A stretch of 64,000 nt of DNA from Tanytarsus gracilentus (lineage: Eukaryota; Arthropoda; Insecta; Diptera; Chironomidae). How positions within the stretch are numbered: the stretch's first letter is position 1; each line of letters starts with the position of its first letter. Shown here piece by piece: positions 47,308 to 59,577 of this stretch. Where the stretch lies: NCBI GenBank assembly GCA_038502055.1, contig JAXRKN010000043.1, positions 5,332,001 through 5,396,000 on the forward strand. Direction: 5' to 3'. A program made the translations under genes and the position numbers. Under the pieces are notes generated by a model. The model saw only the letters and a list, made by a program, of their open reading frames with translations. It was not told where the DNA came from and did no database searches.

Positions 47308-48452
47308 TTAGATTCGCAAATTTTTCACCATTTTAACCATAGCGTCTGAAGCGTATGACATGATAGCGTTCGGATGGTTGATCAAATCGTCGGGAATTTC
47401 AATGTTGAGGTGTTTGTAGTGTCTAAAAAATTTCAATTTAATCGAAGAATGATTAAGGTTTTTAAAATTTAAATTAGCTCACCTCTTGACACATTCGAAA
47501 GCTGTGTCCTTAAGACCGTGGCACGATTTGTACTTGATGGCGGTATTAAGCATTTCAAGAGCATTTTTATGTGTGGTGTGAGCTATGAGCACATTTTCAT
47601 GGATTTCCTTCAAATCAGCAATTCCAAATGTATTTCCCAAGCCCATCAAAATGCGTGAATTATCGAGCGATTGGAGTTGAGATTCACCAGTGTAAATGAA
47701 GTTAATAAATTCCTCGAGAGTTTCCTTATTAACCGAGTCATTATCATCAAATTGATAGAAAACAACATCGGGCGCGTCCTTAAGTAAGCTTGCGAAAAAC
47801 TTTGATCGAGCGGCCAAAACTGATTTGTGGCATTTGTGATGAATGTCCTTGTAGTTGATGGATATGTCAGTATTTTTTCCTTCCTTGTAAAGTGCCTTGA
47901 TGTGAGCCAATGCATCCAACTTACACGGCATGCTGTCATATTTCTCAACATACTTGTCTTGTTGAACTAGCTTGAAAATCTTCACAAACACTTCGATCTC
48001 AAAATCCTTGCCGTAGTGCAAAACATTCTTGATTCTTTCCGTCTTTTCAACGAACTTTTCAAAGTAGTTGGATTCCTTTAATTTCCACGGTCCACTCTCA
48101 TAGTACTTCCATGCAGACTTACAGAGGCCACGAACAATAAAAGCTTCGATTTTGTACATGTAACCCTCTTCATCTTCCGATGGTTCTTCTTGTCGAACAA
48201 GTGTTACTCTGAACATAACCGAGTCACTGCCACCATCGTTATAGACCTCAACGCGCCTATTGATTATAGTGACAATAAGTTTTTAGAAATTTAAAAAGAT
48301 CCAGCTCACCATTTGCAAGGAAAATTTTCAAAAACCATTTTGCTGCTAGTCTCGCAGAATCGCTCATTAGTTATCCATTTAATTGCGTCCGGAATACGCC
48401 AATTCATTTTCGAGTTGAAGGTTTCGATTTTGAAAGTAGTTGATTGTGACAT
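47308..48452 (-). CDS. MATH-BTB domain protein, divergent SPOP-like
   Basis: Three exons, 48310-48452, 47483-48256 and 47308-47422, with matching phases, give 343 residues. The N-terminal half (about residues 4-155) reads as a divergent MATH domain: FENFPCKWRVEVYNDG and VMFRVTLV match its W-x-V/L and L-x-L strands. The BTB/POZ domain (about 170-275) is clear: KNTDISINYKDIHHKCHKSV, LAARSKFFASLL and FINFIYTGE. A short BACK-like helical end follows. Such proteins are usually substrate adaptors for Cullin-3 ubiquitin ligases, with MATH binding the substrate. Its MATH sequence is far from true SPOP, so the target is unknown; an expanded insect MATH-BTB subfamily is likely. An upstream in-frame ATG at 48509 is possible. 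Only 214 bp separate its start from the divergent RhoGEF start. Confidence 0.87.
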
Positions 48453-48666
48453 TTTGCTCACAAAATTTATTAAATATTTTGAATTTATTTTTATGCGAGG
48501 GGCAAACAACTTTTTTGAGGTTAAAAAACTACTTTGCGTGACAAAACGTTCAAATTATCCCCGATCAATCTCGCGGTTTTTCATTTTTGTTTTTATTTTG
48601 AAATGGATTGTATTAGTCGAATTTAACAGTAATTTGGAAGAAAAATGAAATGAACTCATCGACCGA
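48453..48666. promoter_or_regulatory. bidirectional promoter between MATH-BTB and RhoGEF genes
   Basis: Only 214 bp lie between two divergent start codons, so the core promoters must share this segment. No TATA box is obvious in either direction. Confidence 0.5.
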
Positions 48667-51616
48667 ATGAAGAAGTACGCGAGCAAAAAGAAAGTTGAAC
48701 ATTTACGAAGGAGTTTTTCTCTTAATTTCAAAATATCAATGGATCGCAAGAAGAAGAAGAACAAGGCTGATAAATCAAATTTCAGCTTCTCTTCGAAAAG
48801 TAATCATCAAGTCTCGTCGTCGGCAGTGAAAAAGAGTGAAACCATCACTTTCGATACGATGAGTGTAAGTATTCTATTTAAATGTTCTTGAATAAATTTT
48901 AATATTTGTCAAAAGATCCAGGAACACAACAACAACAGCACGATTGGCATTTTTAAGTCAACATCATTCTCGGGATCGCAGCTCAGCATTATGCCATTTG
49001 AATCGGATGGAGAAGAGTCACCAACTGAGGATGAACTTGCATTTTCATCTCTCCTCAAGCTCCTACAGCCAGAAAATGCCATTCACCTATCGGTGTTTAT
49101 CAACTTTACACTCGTTCACTCACATCCAGAACAAATTTTCTTCTACCTCATTACTGATCTTTACAAGCGAGGTAGCTTAAAGGACATGCGAAAGTGGGTG
49201 TACGAGATTTATTCGAGCTTCCTAGCGCCAGATGCTCCAATGCAAATATTTTCCGCCGAAATTCAAGAACTAGTCGTCGGCACAATTGAAAGTAAACTGG
49301 ATCAGCTTGATAATTATAAGGCTTCAAATGTGTCAATTAATTCACCCTATGATGTGGAAATGAATAAGCTTTTACGAGAAATTTTTCATAAAGCTAGAAT
49401 GGAAGCGATGAAGATCATCAACAAGCAGCTCGAAAACTATCAAGATAAGCGAAAAGCTGGTCTAGAAGCGATGTATGGAACACCAATTAAAAATGCTGAC
49501 CACCTCAAATTCTTTCGAAAAAGTCGTCTCTCGGAAAATAAGGTGATTGAAAAGAATTTGATGCCTAAGATGCTGCTGATGCTCGATGAAATTGAAGAAA
49601 GCAAAGACGACAGTGTTGAACGAAAACTTTTATTGTCGGCACTATCGACAGTCATTCATCAGACATTCCATCCTCGGGCTGTGTATTTTGAGCCAATCGA
49701 TCAATTTGTTTCCAATGGAAACTATAAATCCGATAAAATTGTGGAAGTTAAAGGACATCGCCTCTCACCAAAAATTTGCTACTCAACTTGCTACTGTGAT
49801 TCTTGCCTACAAATTATGTTTGGCATTGCGCCGCAAGGATATGAATGTTCTTGTGGAATTAAAGTTCATGAGTCTTGCGTAAAATCACTGAGAGGAACCT
49901 GTATTATCATGTCCGAAAAGGATCACAATGAATCGCGCGACTCTATTAAACTCTTTGAGTTTGTACAAAATGCTCTCGGAAATCAGCGCATTGAAAATTA
50001 CACGAGAAGCAAATCAAACAGACCAAAGTCGGATCCGGGCGTTTATAACAAAACCGATAGTTCATCGGATGATGGCGGTGGTGATGTGCACTGGACGAAC
50101 GATGTCTCATTAGAGTTTCAAAAGCTCACCGAAAAGGAGAAAAAGCGCAGAGAGATAATTATTGAGCTTCTTGAAACGGAGCGAAGACATGTAAAACTAC
50201 TAAAACTACTTCAAAATGTATTTTTGGAACCGTTGAAGAGAAGCCGAGCAATATCAGTTGAACTTGCTAATGAACTTTTCCCTCCATCATTTTTCACCAT
50301 CAAAGATTGGCACGTCTCATTTGAGGCTATAATGAAGAAAGAATGGAATCAACAAAATGGATTTCTTCTTGAAATTGGAAAATGTCTTTCGATTTTCGAA
50401 GAACCACTGGGAGATATTCTCAAGGAAAATTCTGCAAAGTTTTGTGCTGGTCTTAAAGCTGCTATGGAGTCACTACGTGAACAAAGAAGCAAAAATGAAG
50501 CTCTGCAGAGAGGACTCATCAAAGCCGAATCTCACAAGGGATGTCGGCGACTACAGTTGAAAGATATGCTGCAATCAGTGTTTCAGAGATTGACAAAATA
50601 TCCGCTTTTACTGGAAAGAATGCATAAATACTGCGAGGGTGAAGACGCTGAAAGGGTTCAAAAGGCAATTGAAGCGTCCAAAATGATTCTCAACTATGTC
50701 AACATGACAATCAGAAATGTCGAAGAGTAAGATTTTATTTATTCATAGCTAAAAATTATAATTTAATTGAATATATTTTTTATAGACTTCGAACGATAGA
50801 AAAAAAGCTTTCAATTGACAAGTCAGTCCAATTTGAGAGTCAAAATCTTTTCGAAAATAAGATGATTCATGATGGCTATTTGACGGTTAAGAAAGGAGTG
50901 ATTCCAATGCGAGTTCTCCTCTTTGAACAAATTATTGTTCTATTGCACAAGCACGATGATAAGTATATACTAAAGTCATGTGAAGGTGCAAAATTTCCAG
51001 TCATGAAAACACAAAATGTTATCGTTCGACCAAACGCATCTAATTCACGATCATTTTACCTCATCTTTCAAGCCGATGATGCTCAAATGTTATTGGAAAT
51101 GATTTCAAAGAATGAGGAAGAATGCCGAGTGTAAGTTTTATTGATGTTATTTAACATTTTAAATTAATAAATTTAACTACAGCTGGATTCAAACAATCAA
51201 TGACGCCGTTGAATGCGCAACCAAAAATTGCACTAAGAGAACTCTCAGCGAAACAGTTCAGAAAGTTCTACGATCCGACTCGAGGGGTCAATTGGACATG
51301 GCAAAACCCGTGGATCTCAAAGCAATTGGCCAAGCAATCATCTCCCAAACGAAACAAATCGAAGAGTGCTTCCAGAATTCACAGGCCGCGTTAAGGAATT
51401 CTGAGCAATGCAATAACGTCGATGTCGATAATTTTTCGACATCTATCCACACGCTCAGTCGACTTGTATCACAATTAACGGTAAAATCTCACTAATTTCT
51501 TAATTATAGTTCATAAAATAAAATTTTAATTACAGATGAAAATCGCTGAACGTGATCATGAGCGTGATTTGTACCTAAAAGAAAATCGAATCCTTAAGGA
51601 CATTAATCACAAATAA
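48667..51616 (+). CDS. Rho guanine nucleotide exchange factor, RGS-C1-DH-PH (RhoGEF2/p115 type)
   Basis: Five exons, 48667-48864, 48916-50726, 50786-51130, 51183-51480 and 51536-51616, give 910 residues. An in-frame TGA seven codons upstream makes 48667 the first ATG. Domains in order: an RGS-like domain (about 105-280, SLLKLLQPENAIHLSVFIN and QIFFYLITDLYKRGSLKDMRK); a C1 finger (about 347-395); a DH domain (about 475-670, IIIELLETERRHVKLL and LKDMLQSVFQRLTKYPLLLERM); a PH domain from about 695; and a C-terminal helix. This is the order of fly RhoGEF2 and relatives, which couple Galpha12/13 (Concertina) to Rho1 and myosin contraction. The usual N-terminal PDZ domain is absent; the start is instead Lys/Ser-rich. 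The C1 finger has C-x-C where C-x2-C is normal. A poly(A) signal lies at 51797-51802. Confidence 0.92.
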
Positions 51617-54600
51617 TTCCCACACTGCACATAGCTGTACATAGATTTTAAAATTTGCAATATCTATCTAAACAAACAATTTTCCACACACACATTTTTA
51701 TATCTTAAGATTTTTTTCCCTTCTCATCATCATCGTCATCTAAGAAAAATGTCACATAAAAAAGGATAAAGTTTCACATATACAAAATTTTTTTCAAATA
51801 AAACTTTATAGAGAAATTTAATTTACAAAAATTCATTTAACTTGCTTTCATTTATATCCCTCCTGTTTGATATGTTGCAATATGTGAATTATGCCGAAAA
51901 TCTTGAAAGCAGATGCGAGATGATCTTGATTTTGGTAAGAAATTGATTTTTAAAATGCATACGAGAATGCGGAGAGAGGTAACAACAAAAGATGTTGCAT
52001 TTGAGTGAAAAATGATTTGTTTACTCATTGTAAACTTGATTTGCATTTGATCCGTCAACGAGTTAAACTAGATCTGTTTTTAAAAGCAATCTTAAGTCTT
52101 TAGTGACCCATAAATGCATCGCTCATCTCGTAGACATGGTCGAGTTTAATGAAATATTTTATTTTAATCCTCGAAATTATTAGCGTACGTGTGAGAGATG
52201 TTAAATTTACATCTTTTCATCCATCATGACATTGTCATGTTTGAAAAAAATTGTAACAGTGAGAGTTTATGGGTCATTATCTGACATAAGTTTCCCAGGC
52301 ATTTCTTCGAAAAAAGGTTTAAAAGGTGAAAGTACCAAAATCCTTCCCTCGTGAGATATCTTCATGCATGTTATCTAACAGGGGAGAGTTTAATCTCTTC
52401 CTTCTTTTTGCCATTTATATTTTATTTTTTTCGCTTACCTGATTTTATTCTGCACAGGAGAAATCGCAATAAATTAGAAATTTAAACCCTTGAGGTATTT
52501 GATTGGAAATGACACATATGAGAGAAATATCTTTATACTGAGTCAAATTACGTAATTGCTTCCCCTATATTAAATTCATACCAACACCTCATGTGTGCAT
52601 AAATTGAGTGACAAAAAGATGCGATTGAATGAGGCGTATCCAAAGTGATATTTTAAATCAATACCTCATGAACATCTAAAGAAACTTTTATGATGCAAAT
52701 TTTCATAATTCTTATAAGGTTAAATTTATTAAAGAAAAGAGAAAATTTATTGCATAACAACATTAAAAAGTGAAAAATGTTTTATTGTCATTGTGAATTT
52801 TTTTAAAGGAAGAGCTAAGAATTTTTTGTAAGGGAAGTTGTGAAGCCATAGACATTTTTTTATTACACGTAAAAATCACACATGATATTTTTCAAGGATT
52901 AATGTATGAAATTCGATTCGAACTCATTTCTAAGGATTCATCGTGTACTTTTTTTTTGAAAAATGATCGAACCTGTCAGAACTTAACCTCATAATAATTT
53001 TTATTCATATCGTAATTCGCGATCAACAAATCTGTGCAATTTCGTGCGCACAAAAAAATAAGTGCTTACAAAGACCACAAGAATCGATCGAGTGATGGTA
53101 GCGATTTTTGATTTCATTCTAACTCTTGATGTTTCAACAAAGGCCTTATGAAGAAGCAGTGAAAAGGAGATGAAGGAAATAAAAGAAACTCAAATTGAAT
53201 CTCATTTTTCATTTCTCCTTCTCGAAATGAGAGTGAGGTTCCCGCTAAAAAGGCACATAAAGGTATATATGAAGAAATTACATTCTTTAGCATACATGAA
53301 GAACGAAAGATACAAATTTATTCAATTTGTTATATTAAATGATGCCCTTGTACATGTAAAGCAGCGCTTTTAATTTCCGTAAAATTAATACTCTCGTTGT
53401 GCCATCATCATCAATCTCGCTCGCCTATTAAATCCTTTCGCATCACTTTCGCTTTATAAATTTTATGAATTCTTGTGGCTGATTTGAGAAAGAATTTTCG
53501 TTTTAGAAATTTGTAATTATTTATAGATAAATGGGGTGACTTTTGAAATGGATATCACTTTAATTATTCCAAACCAAAGTCTAAGAACGATCTTTAGAGG
53601 GAGAGAGAGAGAGGATTAAAATGATCGCAAACAAAAAGAGCGGTAAAAAACAAGAAAGCAAACGATGATAACGAACATTTCTTCTTATTTTTCAAACATG
53701 CCAAACTTAAGGCCAAAAGTTTTTCTTGATTTGTATAATTTGAGTTAAATTTTTAAAAATAATTTAATTTTTTAATGATAGAAATTTCGGAAAAAAAGGA
53801 ATGACTTCAAGTTCATGTCTAGAATAGACACGAAAAAATCCTCTTATTGATGCCTAATTTCAATCAATTTCGAGCTTCCATAAAATCCATCTAAAAATTT
53901 CTATTTCATTCAAAATTGTATGTTAAATGCGCTTCATTAGTCTCGTCATTCCATCTCTCTTTTCGATGATTTTCTTCACATCAATAAAAGAGAATCCTTT
54001 CAAGTCACTTTTTCTCTTTACTTATATTACATCGCCTGCGAGCACTTGTGAGCATCAAAAATGCGTCTTGCGTGTGAATAAAATCCGGTTTTATGTTTAA
54101 TTCTTCTCATAGAACGATTGAATATCGTCTCGCGTCTCTCTTCACAACTTCTCCGTTCTAATTTTAAATAAATATTTAATTCTCGTGTAAGTCTTCCACC
54201 TATATAATGATCCTTTTAGGATAAGTTGTTAGAAAAGGATTGTAAAATGAAAATTATTTAATTTCAAAAGGCTTCGTCCCGCTGGGTCATTAAAATTAAA
54301 CATGAGAAAGAGAGAAATACATTAAAATTCCGTCGTGATGCAAGTGAGAATTATTGGACTCTAGACTAACGTATCCAAAATGATTAAATTTGTTACTTTA
54401 TGTTGAGCTATAAATTTTATAGGAAAAAAAAGGTTTCCATCGGGATCTTCTCTCGATCAAATGGGGTTGTTGACTTTCTCATTCTTTCACAATTTAGATA
54501 ACAAGAAAATCGTTTAAAATTTTATGTTAATAAGGCATCCTAGAATGTTAAAAGTTCTCTTTATACTTTTGACATGCATTGTGAGATTCTTCAATCCTGT

Positions 54601-55765
54601 CACATAATATTAATTCGATTGAAGTCAATCAAACGGCCGTTCTGAAAAATCTCGAATTTCTTTGAAGATGAAGAAGCTTATAAAATGTTATTAATTACAG
54701 AATTTCTACAGAAAGGACACAATGATTTATTTTTGAATGAGAAAAGAAAAATGATTTTACAGTTGACAAGAAAAAAATTATAAATTAATTTGAATTCTCT
54801 TTTAGTTGTGTTACTTTTTTAGTTTAAAAATTTATTTTTGATTAAAATTTTAAAAACATGAGTGAAAAATAAAAAATCAATAAATTTTGAACAAGAATTT
54901 TTTCTAATCGTATCAAATAAATTTTGACACCATAAAATTAATATGTTTCCTAAAATGTCTTGATGATCGTTTGAAGTATTATGCAAATATTTATAAATCA
55001 TAAATTTTGAATTGACACTCCTCAAATCTCAATCGATATTCTTTCATTCAACATTTTCTATTTCCTATATTGGCTTTTGCTGTTTTTATTTTTTGTTATG
55101 TAATGTTGCCAAAATTTCTTTGATCATGTTATTTGACGCTCCCAAATTTAACGGCCAAAGGCAGTTGAGAAAGAGAGAACAGAGAAAGATTCTGAAAAAT
55201 CATGAACGTGAAAAAGGGTTTGGAAGCAATTAAGAAATTCAGTCGAGTGCTTCGATGTGCATTACAAAAAATTCGTTAAAATGTTCTTTACTTATTCACC
55301 TTCCATCATGCTTTCTTTTCACGATTTTTTATGATTGAAATTTTATGCGCCACTGCGAAGGGCAAGGGCATTGAACTTTTTTTTTCGTGTGTTTTTGTCG
55401 TCAAGAATTTTTCACGCTATTTTGAAGGAATTTTTTTGAAGTTCACTCAAAGCTATAGCGGGGTATCAAGTAACAAAACTAGAATATATTAAAAATGCCC
55501 GAAAATAAATAGAATATAAGAAAGGTAAAATTAGCGCGCAAAGGAAAAAATATTTTAAGAGAAATAAATCGCGATCGCAAAACAATCGAAAGAAAAAAAA
55601 GGTTCTTTTCTCCTTCTCTTGTTGTGCTTGATGCTCACTTCAACCACCATAAAAATCTCTAAGAATGAGAGACAAAAACAGGTTTGCGGTGGTTTTGGAG
55701 CCTTTGATTGTGGATCACGATGATGTGTGGAAGGGCAAACAAACAAGAAATTATGCTAACGTCTT
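51617..55765. other. RhoGEF 3' UTR and intergenic region
   Basis: AATAAA at 51797-51802 ends the RhoGEF transcript. The rest is AT-rich with no supported gene. An ORF at 53170-53373 has no homology visible to me or splice context. Confidence 0.45.
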
Positions 55766-56127
55766 TTAACGTTGCTCTCCGTTCTTTTCGAAGCATAACT
55801 GCTCGATTATCAATGAGAATACCGAAAAAAAATTCTACGGATGTTGCCAAACTTACCTTGCTATCTGAGGGCAATTGGAAGATGTTTGTGGATTTAATAC
55901 TTCCTGGAAGTGTCTTGAGGTTCAACTCAAATACTTTTAAGGTTTCCTTAAACATTTTATTGACCAAAACTATAAAAAATTACTGTTAGTCATTTTTTAA
56001 AATATTTGCATTAACTTTTAATTTGAAAATTACCGTTAAATTTTATAAACCCAAATCTCTCGAAAAAAATGTTAATGATCACTCTCGCTAAGACTTCAAA
56101 GAATTTCTTTTTATATTTTCTATGCAT
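55766..56127 (-). CDS. possible small gene, 79 residues in three exons
   Basis: Exons 56034-56127, 55857-55969 and 55766-55798 join in phase (1, then 0) with introns of 64 and 58 bp, the size usual in this window. Intron 1 contains TGACTAAC, a good branch-point match; the second donor is GTAAGT. The product starts MHRKYKKKFFEVLARVII, is rich in Phe, Lys and Leu, and ends LCFEKNGEQR followed by TAA. No known domain is recognised, and no exon alone is long enough to stand out. The plus-strand ORF at 55708-55989 is its shadow. Base composition is close to the AT-rich background, so chance cannot be excluded. It may also be the end of a longer gene. Confidence 0.38.
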
Positions 56128-59100
56128 CTATTTAGCATTTAAATAATGCAAATACAATGGTATTAATATCAGCAACCCCTTCCTGTGATCTCAACCCGAA
56201 AACACTTTGTCGCTTTTTTGCAGAGCATAAATTTGTGTGAAATTAATATTAATGATTCTAAAATGCATTTATAAAAAAAAAATTTGGCGGTACATTTCTC
56301 TCAACGTTTTGTTTCCATTGTGGTTTTTCTGTTTTTAAAGACACTTTTGGCTTTTGGTGTTGATGTTTTCTAAAAGAAAAGATAGAGAAAGTGCATGTAA
56401 AGAAAGGCAAGAGAAAAAGTGTCATTATGGACATTCTAAGAAAATTTGCATTTTGTAAAGCATTTTTTTGATGTATGCTGACAGTTTTGAAAACATACCT
56501 CTCTTTTGAGTGAAGAAAAAGGAGTTTTTTATCTTTAACTTTCTATCAATTCCTAGCCGCATGCCATTTAAATTTTAAAAAACAATTTTTTTTTCTGCAA
56601 CGTCACCAACTTTTTCAATAGATATTTTTTGCAAGCATGTAATTTTCTTCTTCCCTCACTTCTTGTTGCTTTCTTAAGAAATATTTATATGTTTTTGTTT
56701 AATTAACAGGAAAAATATCTTAAATGCTGCATTTACGAGATCAAAATCCTCGAACGAATAAACTGTGATTTTTTAATTGGACTCTCTTAATTCTCGAATT
56801 TCATTTTGTCCGTTTATCGGGCGGAGAGGAAAAATTTGCATAGAAATTGCTCGCTGAGTTGAATTTTAATTAGTGAACGGGGAAAGACTAAAGAACTCAC
56901 TTTGGAATTCGATTTATATATGAAAAAAATTTGAACTTGAAATGCGTCGATTTTTTTTGCGTAGACGCACAGTCGATTTTATGCGTTTCAGACAGTGATT
57001 TGAATAAAATTTCAATTAACTACTGTCCTAGTTCCAAAAATTTGCGTGACATTAATTTTTTTGCGAAGAATGAAAGTGAAATTGGCAAGAACAAGAGGAA
57101 GAAGAATTTTTTAAGATTAGTGTCAATTTGTAGTTTGATGGATCGACTTTAAAACGATGATTGAAATGCGAGTGCTTAGCTTAATGGATTTTGGTAACTG
57201 AATACGTTGGTTTAAAATCGTTTGTGAGGAAGCCGTGAAAAGAGGTGTCAATTGCTGAAATTAATTAGTAAAGAATACGTTCTGCAATAAAAGAGCTTAA
57301 AAACCTTCTGCAATAAAAGGGCGTTTAAAAAATCTTATGCAATAAAAGGGCTTAAAAATTAGTGACCTCCTTTTTATTCTTCTTACTTTTTTAATTAAAT
57401 TCAAAACTGTTCCTTAGATATTTTTTGAAACTAAAAAATAAATTATTCATTTTAATTAAACTACAAAACAACTTTTTATATTTTTTTTACAAACTTATTT
57501 TTTACACGCTTTTACCATTTCTTTATAGATCTATCATCATCACCGCCTCGCCGCGACGTGTTTAATAAGATTTTTTTCCATAATCTTTCCGGCTTGATTA
57601 CGTAACATCTAACCTGTAATAATCTTTTCAACTATTTTTTTTAACGAAATTGTGAACAATTAAAGGCATGCACGCCTTTTGCGTTTATCGAGTTATCCTT
57701 CCTTCCTGAGACAAAAAAAAATCAAATGATAATTTTTTCCTCAATGATCACGAATGGTTTTTATGTGTATCATAAAACTAACGAAAATTATCATTCTTGC
57801 ATGACGAGATCATCTGAAATTTTCTACTTCTTCTTCTTTCGTCGTATTCGCTTGATAAAATTTAAATTTTTTTATGTCTCATGCAATGAAAAAAAAAGAT
57901 TGTTTATAGAGTAACAGACGAAATTTATTTGATCTTACCCCCATGGTAATTTTTTTTCATCTCTCAAGATTCTGAAATCATGAATATAAAAAAAATCATC
58001 ATGACAAAAGGATCGCTCGTATTGTTATGCAATATCATTTTTTGTCTTTAATGAAAACATTTTTTAATTTTATGTACTTACACTAAACTTACAATGGGGT
58101 GAGAGGTTTTTTTCTAAAGAAATAATTTTAATTAAATAAATTCATGTGTGTCATTTATTTTTTGTTGCTGCCACTTCTTTCACAATTGATACCAAATAAA
58201 TTAAAATGAGTTCGATAAACTTTTTTCGTGGGAAATTTGAGAATCATTAAGGCAGTAAGTAGTTTCGTTCATGAATGAACATTAAAAATGTCATATGGCA
58301 CTTTAAAAGAAATTTGACGACTGACCAACATGGCACTAGTACATGCATTCTGAAACCAAAAACGAGGCGCAATTCCCATGAAATATGTCTAGAATGCGAG
58401 TAAATTGTTTAAAAATACTTTGACGGTGTTTCCTTTAAAAATTTCTTTAGAATTTCCTATAAAAAATATTTTAGCGTCTGATTTCGCACAGCAGTGACAG
58501 CAAAGTGAAAGGGAAGGAAGAAAATCCGTTAGAATGCAAACAATGCTGGGTGATTAGTTTCAATTCATAATTGAAATGCGTGCATGAACCCACATACATA
58601 GCAAATTGCGACTCGATATACCCGAAACGCATGCACTCAAACATCCCTTCGTCAAATAAACATATAAAAGTGCGTCACTCGAAAGTGAGGAGGGAATTTC
58701 CAGTTCTCTCATATATGAAAACAATAAAGCACCACTATGAACAGCTAACCACTCATTTCAACGTATAGCGATCGAAAAAAATAAATTGCAGCTGGTGCGT
58801 TTATCATCTTTTTCATTAATGCCCTTTTGTTAGATCGCCTTCTGTTGTGTGTGCATTATGAATGTCTAGTGGATTGCACGTGAATCAATTTTGATCGATT
58901 TTATTAATTGGTTTGAAAGCTAAAAATTTTATGGATTATGGATTTTAAGATTTTGATTTCATATTTTAACAAGAAAAATTAATTAAATTAAAATAAATCA
59001 ACAAAATTGAAGGTTCGAATCCTAGAAATTAAATTATTGTTCCATTTATGTCAAGGACTTTTTTTTAAATTTTTGAAGTAATAAAAAAGATTTAATTTTT

Positions 59101-59577
59101 TTGAACCCCTCGCGGTGAAAAAGGTTTATCAGAAAACCCCAAAATGATCCTTCATGATGATTATGGGTTATTTTAATAGTATCTTGATCATAACAAGCCC
59201 ATCAACATATGTGCACTCGAATTAATTTGTCTAGCTCTAAATAAAATTGCGAGGGTTGAAAAAGTTCGTTATCAGATCGATAATTCCGTTAAATAGAGTC
59301 CGTGCGATATAGCCAATAGCAACTAATAACAAGGAGAGAAAATATTTTATTTACCTCATCATAACAAACATGCGGAAAATTTCATTTTACATTTTCATTC
59401 GTGTACGTCAATTCATATGGTAATAGTAAAAGTCAACTCACTTTTGGACATTTAAATTGTGCCATAAAAATAAAATAAAGAAAAGAGAGTGTTTTACAAT
59501 AAAAATTGAAGAAATAATCGATAGAGTTTGAGTGCAGCACGCGAAAAAAGGAGTCGTAAAAAGTTTGCCGAGTCATT
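56128..59577. other. intergenic with a short tandem repeat
   Basis: AT-rich region between the putative 79-residue gene and DRC1. It contains a three-unit tandem repeat (57280-57360), a lone tRNA B-box-like motif near 59012, and the DRC1 promoter at its right end. No other gene is supported. Confidence 0.45.
57280..57360. repeat. tandem repeat, three units of 26-29 bp
   Basis: Each unit has the form TT(C/A)TGCAATAAAAG(A/G)GC followed by a T/A run. Units lie at 57280-57305, 57306-57334 and 57335-57360. Each carries AATAAA, so the array presents three poly(A)-like hexamers in a row on the plus strand. Confidence 0.85.

Noticed and set aside
55708..55989. 93-codon plus-strand ORF
   Set aside because: It lies opposite the better-supported minus-strand exons and has no recognisable domain.
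58995..59035. tRNA B-box-like motif GGTTCGAATCC on the plus strand
   Set aside because: No A box, acceptor stem or paired T arm can be built around it.
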